Source: Tritrichomonas musculus (taxonomy: Eukaryota; Parabasalia; Tritrichomonadida; Tritrichomonadidae). Taken from it: DNA of 64,000 bases. This document shows positions 29,206 through 38,646 of this stretch, piece by piece. Made by a program: the position numbers and the translations under genes. The DNA is taken from positions 4,030,001-4,094,000 of the forward strand of contig JAPFFF010000001.1 of NCBI GenBank assembly GCA_039105265.1, read 5' to 3'. The notes under the pieces are model-generated. The model saw only the letters and a list, made by a program, of their open reading frames with translations. It ran no database searches and was not told the DNA's origin. Each line of letters starts with the position of its first letter. Positions within the stretch are counted from its first letter, which is position 1.

Positions 29206-32200
29206 TCAATCTAAAGAAAGCTCTTTCATTTCTTGACTAAAGAACTTTTCGTCATCTTGCTGTTTCTCAATTTGTGCGGTTACTGTTACCACAAGTGAGG
29301 ACAAATTATCTGGCATCCATATTGCAGGTCCAACTACTGTATCAAATGTAGCAAGATCGCAAGGCGTTGCACATCTTAATGTAACAAGAAGATCAAAAAC
29401 TACATGCCTAAATCCTCTTTGGTCATTTCCACATTGAACTAACAAATCTGTTACTTTTTGGAATACTCCTGATTGAGGTTCCTGACAGAACTTCATTAAA
29501 TTTTTCAAGAATTCAGAAGCAATTCCTGAACATGAAGGGTCAAACTCTTCATTTTTCGTGAACAAATCGAAAAGAAGATGAACAAGAGGACCTGTTGCAG
29601 TTGAATGAATACCATCAGTAATAGACACTACTAAAGGTGGAAGAAGAGCAAAGGTCAAGTGTTCAAGAGTGTCTTTAACTTCTTCGTTAGTATTTTCTTG
29701 TTCTTGCTGGACATGACCTACATTATTAAAGTTTGTATTATAATTCAAATTTGGGAAGTTTGTTCCAGATGTATCAAATGAACGAAGAACTCTACGAGCA
29801 CATTTACAAGCAGCTATTGTTACGATACTATTTGTGTGTCTTAGGCCAAATACAAGAAGGTCAGTTAAAACATTCATATTGAAAACTTTCAAAGAAAAGA
29901 AAGAAATCATCCTGAAAAGAGAAGTGCAATCATCAATAACGATCTGTCCACCGACCAAAGGAATGATAAAATCGGTCTCAATCTTGTTGAAGAAAGGATC
30001 AATTTCAGGATGGATTGCTCTAATCATTGCGACTGATTCGAAAAGTAAATAATTTTTTTCGTAATTACCACTTAATGTAGCATATAATTGCATCAGTGGT
30101 TCAAGTGCTTCATTTGGCGGTCTTCGTGAAACTAAACAAGCTGCTGCTCTCACAAAAAGTTCGAGCGTTCCCAAACTAAAATTATTTGAACTTCCAGCCA
30201 CTTTCAAAGCAGTAAACATTGGCTCTTCAAACGGTATCATTTGTTCAGATGGAAGACTAGGTGTTGTATCCGTAATCAAAGTCAACATGAACTCAGCAGT
30301 TTCTTTATCAAACAACGAATGAATATTCGAGTTACTGTTAGAATTTCCATTGTTTGAGTTAGTCGAATAGCCAATGTAGCCATTTTGACTACTAGGACTA
30401 CTTGTTCCACTACCACTTCCACTTCCACTTCCGCTGCCACTTCCACTACCACTGCCGCTTCCACTTCCGCTTCTACTTAAGATTGCAGCCGGACAAACGT
30501 TTCCGTATTCAATCACGTTATTTACGAAATTGACGAACATCTGATAAATGGGCTGCACAATGAGTGGGTAAAGCTGATCTGATCCAGAAGCTTCTGCCAA
30601 GAAAGCGCAAAGATGGACGATACGAATTGCAGGTTCTTGTGACAATTTGTTCAAGAAAATTTGAATTTTTTCGCATAAAGAACGAGCAAGTTGGAAATCA
30701 TTTTCAAAGAATATTTGACAATTTTGTTTTGCAACGTATTGCAAAGATCTCAAAGCTTCAGCTGTTATTGTATCATCATTATGGAGGAGACAATTCATTG
30801 CAATATCGATAAAAATGTCAAAAAATCTTGGATTGTTAATTTGTTGACTTCCAGCATGAGAAAGGGCAAATAGTAATGCATTTGCATAATCTTGGTCTTG
30901 ACCTTGATTTGTTTTAAAGTATTCAAGCATGTTATTTAACTGACAAGTAAAAACATCTGTTAAAAGTTCTTCCGGAAAAGTTTTTTCTGCAAATCCAATT
31001 GCATAACATAAGGCAACTGATGGTTTTTGTTTCTTTAAAAAATCTGCTATTTCATTGGGAAAAAGTGCTACATCTGTTCCCCAACATATTCGCGCTACTG
31101 TGTCAATCATCGTGTGCTCAGCGGCTGCCAACGGAAGGACATTAAAGAGTGATTCATGAACTAATGGAAGAAGATCTTGTATTTGAACAGAGATCGGCAA
31201 TTCTGAAAGTGGAGGAGTTGCTAAATGTGGCAGTAAACATCGCCAAAGAGCCCAATAAACATCAATTTGCTTCTCATCTGGCTTATTTAGTAAAATTACT
31301 CTGAGTAGGAAAAATATGTCATATTGGGTTTGTTGTAGATTATCAACTATGACATTTTTAAAGGCACTATCAACATCTATTTTCGCTTCCATTCCAGAAA
31401 GTAAGTAACATATAAATGAAGAATGCTTAAAAAGCACCTTCTCAACAAGTAGAAGTAATGCTGGAGATGAAAATCCAGTTTCGCTAAAAATAACTGAAAA
31501 TGCTCGTAAAATTTGTGGTACATATAACGGAGCAACTTTAAATGAATCATATCGATCAATAAAAATTGTGTTGAGGCATTGAATCGCACCATTATGTGAA
31601 ATTTCGTTTGGTAAAAGTTCGATTAATTTTGCTATTATGCCTTCTTTTAGAAGGAGAGTAAGAGCTTCTGTTTTAAGTTGCGTGTCAAGAACGGAAAACG
31701 CAATCGGAATAGATTCTTCTTGTGCAAGACCTGCGTTTACAGCTTGATTAATTTGTGGTGATAATTCCAAAATAACACCAAGCAATTTAGCTCTTCTCGT
31801 ATGTGTAACGTAAATACCATCTGTAATTGTTGAAGTAAAACGATCAAGTAACGATAACTGCGTTAACGGAGGAAGATCTCCGGATAAAATATCATTTAAA
31901 AAAGATGGCCATCTTTCAGGCCAATCAAAAACGCCAATAAGAGATATCACATCACATGCGCTACTGAAAAGATGCGATCCTGCTGCAAATTGCGATAATG
32001 ACTGGTATAAATAATTTCGAAGAGAATCACAAAAAGCTATTGGAAGTTGATTCCATTTGCGTGCCACACTGTCTTTAATTACAAGCATAGAATAAAATTG
32101 AGCATAAACGTGGGAGGACTTCGTTAAAATTGCAAAAGCTAAAATATATGCGTCATCACTATATTTCCAGCTTTCGATAAAATCTGCGGCATTTTGTTGA

Positions 32201-32304
32201 ACTGATGCATCAGGAGATAGCATTTGTTGAACAGCCAATTCTATTAAGTCTTGTGTGTATTGCGTCTTTCCTGAATTATTGGTATTTAAACTAAAGTCCT
32301 CCAT
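29206..32304 (-). CDS. Exportin/importin-beta-type karyopherin (exportin-1-like)
   Basis: Encodes 1032 residues, similar to CRM1/exportin-1 (~1070). The N-terminal importin-beta region includes LSPDASVQQNAADFIESWKY and AQFYSMLVIKDSVARKWNQL. The second block corresponds to the QFYALQILENVIKTRW stretch of CRM1. VFDWPERWPSFLNDIL matches the WPxxWPxFIxDI motif of the exportin Xpo1 domain. HEAT-like helices fill the rest. Near residues 608-635 a Gly-Ser dipeptide run is encoded by a 6-bp microsatellite (about 30407-30480). The protein would bind RanGTP and cargo and carry it across the nuclear pore. Exportin-4/7 or another karyopherin cannot be excluded. Confidence 0.75.
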   Translation of the reverse strand: MEDFSLNTNNSGKTQYTQDLIELAVQQMLSPDASVQQNAADFIESWKYSDDAYILAFAILTKSSHVYAQFYSMLVIKDSVARKWNQLPIAFCDSLRNYLYQSLSQFAAGSHLFSSACDVISLIGVFDWPERWPSFLNDILSGDLPPLTQLSLLDRFTSTITDGIYVTHTRRAKLLGVILELSPQINQAVNAGLAQEESIPIAFSVLDTQLKTEALTLLLKEGIIAKLIELLPNEISHNGAIQCLNTIFIDRYDSFKVAPLYVPQILRAFSVIFSETGFSSPALLLLVEKVLFKHSSFICYLLSGMEAKIDVDSAFKNVIVDNLQQTQYDIFFLLRVILLNKPDEKQIDVYWALWRCLLPHLATPPLSELPISVQIQDLLPLVHESLFNVLPLAAAEHTMIDTVARICWGTDVALFPNEIADFLKKQKPSVALCYAIGFAEKTFPEELLTDVFTCQLNNMLEYFKTNQGQDQDYANALLFALSHAGSQQINNPRFFDIFIDIAMNCLLHNDDTITAEALRSLQYVAKQNCQIFFENDFQLARSLCEKIQIFLNKLSQEPAIRIVHLCAFLAEASGSDQLYPLIVQPIYQMFVNFVNNVIEYGNVCPAAILSRSGSGSGSGSGSGSGSGSGSGSGTSSPSSQNGYIGYSTNSNNGNSNSNSNIHSLFDKETAEFMLTLITDTTPSLPSEQMIPFEEPMFTALKVAGSSNNFSLGTLELFVRAAACLVSRRPPNEALEPLMQLYATLSGNYEKNYLLFESVAMIRAIHPEIDPFFNKIETDFIIPLVGGQIVIDDCTSLFRMISFFSLKVFNMNVLTDLLVFGLRHTNSIVTIAACKCARRVLRSFDTSGTNFPNLNYNTNFNNVGHVQQEQENTNEEVKDTLEHLTFALLPPLVVSITDGIHSTATGPLVHLLFDLFTKNEEFDPSCSGIASEFLKNLMKFCQEPQSGVFQKVTDLLVQCGNDQRGFRHVVFDLLVTLRCATPCDLATFDTVVGPAIWMPDNLSSLVVTVTAQIEKQQDDEKFFSQEMKELSLD
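30407..30480 (-). repeat. 6-bp microsatellite coding for (Gly-Ser)n inside the exportin gene
   Basis: On the plus strand the hexamer CCACTT and its variants (CCGCTT, CCACTA, CCGCTG) repeat about 12 times, giving alternating Ser-Gly on the coding strand. Synonymous variation between units (GGA/GGC, AGT/AGC) shows the peptide is kept while the DNA drifts, or that the tract is not a fresh expansion. Confidence 0.85.
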
Positions 32305-34085
32305 TTAGAACGATTATTTTTCTGGATAATGAAAACTTTTTAAATTGTTATGTGGCCACCACTGATTTTATTCGATCTTTTTTTTCTCAAAAAATTATAT
32401 TGCTTTTATTCCATTTTTTATCTATAATCATTAATTATTTTTATGTTTAAATAATGTTTAATTACAATATTGTGTTTGAATTTTTTATTTCAAATAATGA
32501 AGCAACTTAAAAGAGCCCACAATTTTTCTGAGAGATTTCACAACTTAATATAATTTAATATTAGTTTTGTTAATTTTCCATATAGTATTCAATTTCTGTA
32601 TAATATATTCAATTTTTTTGAACATATAATTCAAAATTTCTATTAATAATTATTCTTATGTTATTAAAAAAAATTGAAAAGTAAAAAATACTAGTCTTTG
32701 ACAATAAAGAAAATACATTCTTATTATGCTCATTTACCTGTAAAATTGTCAACAATCAAAATAATATTCGAAAATAATGAAATTTCATTGAAATTTATAA
32801 AATAAAGTTGGTTGTAAAAAAAATCTTTCAAAATTTCTATGTTTTCAAATGTAACAATCCTTTTCCAAAGCTTATATTGAGTTTTTGTTCACAAAATTTA
32901 AAAGACATTCAGAGTTATTCATATTATTATTTTTTACTAACTATCACGCGGTTCCCCTAATTCTGCTCGGGGGAAGATTTTTTGCAATTTCCCCAAAAAA
33001 AAATAGGGGAAAAAATTTGAATTAAAATTTGATTTAAAAAAAATTGAAATTTTATTACAAATTCTTAATAAGATTATTATTATTAATACAATATTTGTTT
33101 GAAAAAATCATATCTTTATGATCTAAATTGTTAATTTTTCACCTCAAAAAATCAGTGTATTGACCTCCCCCTATTTCCCCTAATCCCCCTTAGGGGGAAA
33201 GGTCAATTTGATTTTTATTTTCTCTTTGGTTAATATCAATTTGATGCATTTTTAATCAATTTGGGAATTATTTTACACAAAAAGAGATTGATACTTCCAT
33301 AATGCAATGGAATATCTATCATTTATAATAATAGATTATTAAAATTTTCAAAAAAAAATCCGATAAACTTGAACCAAAAAGTCAGTACCGCCAAATAAGT
33401 TATCAAAAAGTTTTATATATGTTTAATAATATTTTTTTTCTTAAAATCGTAGCAAATTAGGCCAATTATCGCATTTATACTCCCAAGACCGATATCACCA
33501 AATGTACATCCGATGTATTATACCATGAATTGCAAGATTTTTCCAATTTGGTCTTGCTTTTATAAAATCGCATATCTTTGAAATTACATTGTTACTTGAT
33601 TTTCTTACCTACCTTATTTAGTAATCCGACAGAAAAATAGGAAAGCTTTTCCTTACAACTAGTTCCAACTAATACTATTATAGATCCTATACTATATTTA
33701 AGTTATTCTCCTCAAGATCTTTTTTTTTATATATAACTTAAAAGTCAACACATATATACTAAATGGAAACTTAGGAAAGAAAATTAATTACAGTGTTAAT
33801 AATTAAGATATATTTTTATTATTTTTATAAACTTTTTGAAGCGGCCAAAATCTCATTACCAATTATTTTCACTTTTTGAGGCAATTTTATTTTATTTTCT
33901 CTTCATTTCTTTTGAATTTTCACTTTTTTGAGAACTTTGGTGGTACTGAGTTTTTGGTTCCAGTTTAAAAGGAAATTACAAAAAAAGTATAATATAAATA
34001 TAACAACTTTTATATTTTCAAAAAGTGGATTATTTGAATATATAACCAATTCAATATGCTTTAACATTTACAGAAAAAATGCAGC

Positions 34086-34113
34086 TCAATTAACTGTTAT
34101 AACAGTTAATTGA
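34086..34113. repeat. 28-bp perfect palindrome
   Basis: TCAATTAACTGTTA is followed directly by its reverse complement TAACAGTTAATTGA, with no loop. Such a perfect even-length palindrome could form a cruciform or be the two-fold site of a dimeric DNA-binding protein. It lies about 600 bp upstream of the phosphatase gene. Confidence 0.9.
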
Positions 34114-34373
34114 TTGGTGTTATACTCATTGATGTTGTGCTTATGATAAGCATTGATTATCGAGAAACTACTTATAAATATGTATTTTATTTCGATAAGT
34201 AGAAATAGAAATAAAATATACATAAATTTATCGATAAATTAAAAATATAAACACATTTCATGATTCCATAACAAGATTGCTGAAAAGTTTCATATTATAA
34301 TTATATGATATTTTGGGAAATAGTAATTGTATGTAGCGGTTAGGGTCAATATTGACCTTGTATCGTACCATAT

Positions 34374-34580
34374 AAAAAAAAGTCTGGAACTTTTTTACAC
34401 TTTTGCAAAAAATAGCATTGCACGAAGTGTTTGAGTTGTTTACTAATAACACTGGCGTATTAACTCTTTTTCCTATACGATTTTTCCTCTAGTTTGGTCA
34501 ATCAGATATAATCATTTTTGATAACACAATTTAATGATCATTATAAAAAAGTTCCAGACTTTTTTAATGATCATTATGAA
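34374..34580. repeat. Inverted repeat with embedded AATGATCATT palindromes upstream of the phosphatase gene
   Basis: AAAAAAGTCTGGAACTTTTT (about 34375-34395) pairs with AAAAAGTTCCAGACTTTTTT (about 34546-34566). The palindrome AATGATCATT occurs on each side of the right arm (about 34533 and 34566). A separate 14-bp palindrome, GGTCAATATTGACC, lies at 34344-34357. This may be a small fold-back element or a regulatory cluster; no target duplication was found. Confidence 0.65.
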
Positions 34581-34718
34581 AAGTGACGTTAAAAAGTTGC
34601 GTTTTATAAAACGTTATAATATCTTCATATAAAGATAAAATTTTCAAAAAACGTTAAAAAAAATGTAACGATAACGTTTATTGAAAAAATAAAATTTTGC
34701 TATTTCAATATAATATTA

Positions 34719-36023
34719 ATGCAGCCATATGAAGAAGTCCTCGCTGCATATGAACCTTATTTGACTGGAAAAATTCAAAATATATCAGAAGTAAAAACGG
34801 TTTTTCCACAATTCGAATCTTCAGTCATCCAAAAATTAATTGATAATTCTATTTTGTTAATGAAAAAAGTTCCAACACTCGTTAAAGTTCCTTCACAAGC
34901 AATTATCATTGGCGATCTTCATGGAAATGTTACCGATCTCATTCGTCTTCTTTCAAAATTTTTAGATCAACAAGACACCCACTACGTGTTTCTTGGTGAT
35001 TATGTTGACCGTGGCGTTCATTCAGTTGCTGTAATCACTCTTCTTCTTGCTTTTTTCAACAAGTATCCTAATAATGTTACACTGATACGTGGAAACCATG
35101 AATTTTCGCATATTAACCAATTATATGGGTTTTATGATGAAATTATATCAAATTATCAAGATGAATCATTATGGGACTCTTTTCAAATACTTTTTGCTTG
35201 GCTTCCACTTGCAGCAATTATCAATTCGCAAATATTTTGTGTCCATGGTGGTTTATCACCAATGCTGTTAAATGCAAATCAAATTGATGAAATTAAAAGA
35301 CCAGTATATGACTATGACAATCAACCAATGATTGCTGATCTAGTTTGGTCCGATCCAAATGATAACGTGCAAACATATGTTGAAAGCCACCGAGGAAGTG
35401 GTGTCCTTTTTGGCACAGAAGCCTTACATTCTTTTTTAGTTAGATCAAAACTAAAAGCGATTGTACGTGCTCATCAATGTGTAGCGGATGGATTTAGTTT
35501 CTTTTCTAATTCAATGGGCGTTACTGTATTTTCTTGTAGTGATTATTGCCGTCTAATTCACAATAACTGTGGTGCAATGAAAATACAAAAAGGAGAAATT
35601 GATCTTTATTCGTTCCCACCAGAAGGAAATTTTGCATCTCTTCAACCAAGAGTAACAATGACTTTCAATTCAGAGAGCCCGGGAATGAAAAGAACTTACA
35701 AAAAAATGGAAATTGCAATTCCTCCAATAAAAAGCACAGCTTCATCGACAGTGATTTCTCCAAAATCACAACAACCTATTCGTAAAAAGGGAAGGAGAGT
35801 TGCTAGAAAGAAAGCTGCTCGTAAAGCTGGTCAACTTACTGCAATGGCAAGTCCGGCTGGTCCACCTTCGCCATCAACGGCAGCCGCAGTTGCTGCAAGT
35901 GGCGCTATTGGTATAAATGGAATTAGCAAAGCTGCTAACAAAAAAATCACAAGAACTCCAAAAAGACGTGTTACTGCTCCTCGCCTTTCACCGAAAGTGC
36001 CACTACGCTCTTTAAAAGTGTAA
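34719..36023 (+). CDS. PP1/PPP-family serine/threonine phosphatase with basic tail
   Basis: Encodes 434 residues. The catalytic domain (~30-305) carries all PPP metal and catalytic motifs: GDLHGN (65-70, in place of the common GDIHGQ), GDYVDRG (93-99), RGNHE (124-128), HGGLSP, and RAHQ. The C-terminal ~100 residues (~330-434) are Lys/Arg/Ala/Pro/Ser-rich (RKKGRRVARKKAARKAGQL, and TPKRRVTAPRLSPK), like histone H1 or a bipartite nuclear localisation signal. Canonical PP1 catalytic subunits are ~300-330 residues, so the tail is an addition. It would dephosphorylate Ser/Thr residues; the tail may target it to chromatin or RNA (inference). PP1-like versus PP2A-like assignment is uncertain by eye. 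Confidence 0.93.
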   Translation: MQPYEEVLAAYEPYLTGKIQNISEVKTVFPQFESSVIQKLIDNSILLMKKVPTLVKVPSQAIIIGDLHGNVTDLIRLLSKFLDQQDTHYVFLGDYVDRGVHSVAVITLLLAFFNKYPNNVTLIRGNHEFSHINQLYGFYDEIISNYQDESLWDSFQILFAWLPLAAIINSQIFCVHGGLSPMLLNANQIDEIKRPVYDYDNQPMIADLVWSDPNDNVQTYVESHRGSGVLFGTEALHSFLVRSKLKAIVRAHQCVADGFSFFSNSMGVTVFSCSDYCRLIHNNCGAMKIQKGEIDLYSFPPEGNFASLQPRVTMTFNSESPGMKRTYKKMEIAIPPIKSTASSTVISPKSQQPIRKKGRRVARKKAARKAGQLTAMASPAGPPSPSTAAAVAASGAIGINGISKAANKKITRTPKRRVTAPRLSPKVPLRSLKV

Positions 36024-36222
36024 GGGGAAAAAAAGAGTTAATCGAGAATATTTTGTTTTGTTGTTGTTATTATTATTATTGAGATGTTTTAAATTGAATA
36101 AATTGTTCTTATTATTATAATAATAGCCAATGATTATTATAACCATTTTTACTGTTTTATTAGTATTAGCTATTTTAATATTTTTTGTATTCCAAAAAGA
36201 CTTTCATAATTTTGAACATTTT

Positions 36223-36232
36223 TCATATCACA
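36223..36232 (+). promoter_or_regulatory. Tandem initiator candidates for LSm5
   Basis: TCATA (36223-36227) and TCACA (36228-36232) are adjacent and both match the trichomonad initiator TCA-Py-W. They lie about 8-17 nt before the LSm5 ATG at 36240, the spacing known for Trichomonas vaginalis genes. Confidence 0.5.
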
Positions 36233-36239
36233 TATCTAT

Positions 36240-36530
36240 ATGAGCGTATATAACTCGTCAATTCTTAATGTTCAACCTCTCGAACTTATTGATCAATCAA
36301 TTGGTAAGTCTGTGCATGTTATAACAAATTATGGAATAGAATATAATGGCACTTTAGAAGGAATAGATGCCACAGTCAATTGTGTTCTTTCCAACGCAGA
36401 TGAAGTAAACGTGTTAAAACCCGATACACCAAAAAAGCATCACAATCTGATACTAGTAAATGGTGCTCATATTTCCATAATTGTTCCTACCACTAATAAC
36501 GAATCAGAAAATAATGCTAACGAAAATTAA
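36240..36530 (+). CDS. LSM5: LSm5, U6 snRNA-associated Sm-like protein
   Basis: Encodes 96 residues, a typical LSm size. The Sm1 motif region reads QPLELIDQSIGKSVHVITNY, close to PLELVDKCIGSRIHIV of LSm5. It continues GTLEGIDATVNCVLSNADEV, with the Sm fold's G-x-L-x-G-x-D-x-x-x-N pattern. The Sm2 motif is LILVNGAHISIIVP, matching LILLNGNNITMLVPG of LSm5. LSm5 is part of the LSm1-7 (mRNA decay) and LSm2-8 (U6 snRNA) rings. The short Asn/Glu-rich C-terminus is ordinary. It lies 216 bp after the phosphatase gene on the same strand and has its own initiator candidates. Confidence 0.85.
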   Translation: MSVYNSSILNVQPLELIDQSIGKSVHVITNYGIEYNGTLEGIDATVNCVLSNADEVNVLKPDTPKKHHNLILVNGAHISIIVPTTNNESENNANEN

Positions 36531-36935
36531 AACAAAATTATATACAAAGTTTTTTTTAAACTGTAATGAATTTGCAATTTTGGAACTCACCAAAATCTTT
36601 TTTTTTTTTTTTTCCATATGTATGGGTACTGGATTCTCTTCCGTCATTTATTTATATATTCATATATTATATTAATTAAGAGTTAATTAGATTATTTTAT
36701 AAATACCAGAACATTTTAATGGGCAATAAGTGATATATCAATGATTTTATTTTTTAATGAGAAATGATCGTTTTTTTTATATTTTGAATAAGATCATTGA
36801 AATATTTGAATATAAAAAATTTAATTATGAAATATTTTTATCTTTTAGAACTATTTATATTTATAAATTATTTAATATAAATAAAAATATATAAATATAT
36901 TATATTAGAAAAAATATAAATGTTAAGAATTATGT
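36531..36935. other. AT-rich spacer at the boundary to the accessory half
   Basis: About 400 bp with a T run at 36598-36614 and no supported gene. It marks the transition from the gene-dense half to the repeat-rich half. Confidence 0.45.
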
Positions 36936-37307
36936 TTATTCTTTGAAGCTAAAAAAACAATTCAATATCTTTTGGTCAAGTGTAACAATTTTTTCGTTGA
37001 GCGCAAATAAAAGAATTCGTTTGTTGGTTCTAAAAATATGGAATTTTTCAATATTTGACCAGAATTTCATAATTTTTGGCTTAAAAAATATTATAATTTT
37101 TTCAATCTTTGAAAAAAATAGTAGATTTCTAGGATAATTATTTGAAAAAGAAATAATTATATTTAAGACATCTTTTAAATCTTGCGAATTTTCATCAATT
37201 TTGTAATCATTAAAAATGCGAATTAAATTTTCATAATTTTCTTCAAGATCATCTGAATTTTTCAAGAATTCCATTAAAGAAGATTCGACAAGTTCTCGAG
37301 AATGCAT
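36936..37307 (-). pseudogene. Truncated DUF3447/ankyrin-family gene (N-terminal piece only)
   Basis: Encodes 123 residues aligning with the first ~120 residues of the two larger family members in this window. WSNIEKFHIFRTNKRILLFA parallels FPNSEIFNIFKNNKRILLFL (40583 gene) and FSNDQIFHIFKNNKKILLFL (53818 gene). The start MHSRELVESSLMEFLKN and the helix around IISFSNNYPRNLLFFSKIEK also match. It stops before the DUF3447 core (SLIEYA, FFGSIQIF, ESIKCHHN) and all ankyrin repeats, so it is about one sixth of the full length. No continuation is seen downstream. It could still be expressed as a short protein. Confidence 0.7.
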
Positions 37308-37400
37308 ATATATTATGATATCTGATCTTTCAAGAATTCACTCATTTTTATTTTATAAAGCAATAAAAAGTGACAAAATAGCTTGTATGCATTTTTTTAA

Positions 37401-37525
37401 AAAAACTGCTGATTAAAAGTTCATTCCCAATATAAATATAAATATAATGTAATTTATCACTATTATATATTTATTTATTTAATATAAATTCGGAGCTCTA
37501 TAACAAGATATTAAAGATTCTTATT
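37401..37525. repeat. 125-bp direct repeat, left copy
   Basis: Matches 40261-40385 without gaps, with three mismatches (offset 2860 bp). It begins AAAAACTGCTGATTAAAAGT and ends near TTAAAGATTCTTATT. The two copies bracket the nested TIR elements at 38.1-40.2 kb. Both are in the same orientation although the flanking ankyrin-family genes point in opposite directions, so they are not simply duplicated promoters. Confidence 0.9.
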
Positions 37526-38484
37526 TATCGTTTTTTCATTTTCAAATATTTTGAATTGCTAAAAATTTGTGATATCATGATGATTAGAATTTCAATAAAT
37601 TATTCTCATGCTAATTATTGAAAATTGAATATCATTGAAAGTATGTATTATTTATTATATATATTTCTTGATCAATTATATATATACATTTAATATAATT
37701 TTTAAATAAATTATATATAAAAAAATAAATAACAAATTAATAAATAAATCTAATGTAATCCTTTGTTATTATATTAAAATACATAAAAATAACATTATAA
37801 GGTCAATTTATAACCATATCTCTCTTTTTATATTAATCTATTTTTATTTTGATAAAATTTGAATAAATATCTTATTAAAATAAAAATATAATTTTAATAA
37901 TATATATATAATTACATGAATCTGCATTTATATTCAAAATATTAATATTTTTATTGAATATTAGAATCTATAAAAAAAAAATTAATCGTTTTTTATCTGA
38001 AAAATTTATTTAATAATTTCAATTAATTCAAAAAATTTGGGACCTATATCTCAATTTTCATTGAATTTTGAGAGATATTCTCAAATCATATTACAACTCT
38101 GATATCATCACTTGAAAAACCTCTTACTCTTCTCAATTATCCTCATACACATGAATCAGCTTTGAATTTTCTGAGTTTTACATTTATTGCACACAAATTT
38201 TCAAATAATTTATATTTTATTATTTTATTCTTATATCTTCATCTTAAAGTGAATATTGAGAAAAAAAAATCTAAAATAATTATATGATAAAAAAAGATTA
38301 AAATAATTTTTGAATAATAAATTATATATAAATAAGTTTTGTATGAAATATTTTTTAAATAATTATCGGTAAAAAAAAGATTATTTAAACAAGCAATGAT
38401 TAATTGTCCTGTACAAATTACATATTAGCAAAATAGAGGCGTTTATTTAAAATATAGTATTTTTGTAATTAAAAAAGTAAAATC

Positions 38485-38646
38485 TGGCTGCTGAGGTTTT
38501 GGCTGCTAGTGCTTTGGCTGCTGGTGCTCTGGCTGCTGGTGCTTTGGCTGATGGTACTTTGGCTGCTGGTGCTCTGGCTGCTGGTGCTTTGGCTGCTGGT
38601 GCTTTGGCTGCTAAGGTTTTGGTTGCTGGTGCTCTGTCTGCTGAGG
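38485..38646. repeat. 15-bp GC-rich minisatellite encoding Ala-rich pentapeptides
   Basis: The unit GGCTGCTGGTGCTTT and its variants repeat about 11 times in an otherwise very AT-rich area. The plus strand reads (A-A-G-A-L)n and the minus strand (A-A-K-A-P)n, both open across the tract. Histone-H1-like or antifreeze-like Ala/Lys/Pro repeats look similar, but neither strand has a convincing ATG in frame; the minus frame begins at a TTG. I regard it as a minisatellite, not a gene. Confidence 0.85.

Larger units (their letters stand above)
32305..34718. other. Long AT-rich intergenic region with G/C-run patches and palindromes
   Basis: About 2.4 kb without a supported gene. Two short GC-rich patches (32946-32976 and 33166-33205) contain runs such as CCCC and GGGGG, including the near-palindrome CCCCCTTAGGGGG at about 33185-33198. 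From about 34086 onward several palindromes and inverted repeats cluster upstream of the phosphatase gene and are listed separately. The 61-codon ORF at 33928-34113 ends inside a palindrome and is not credible. Confidence 0.5.
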
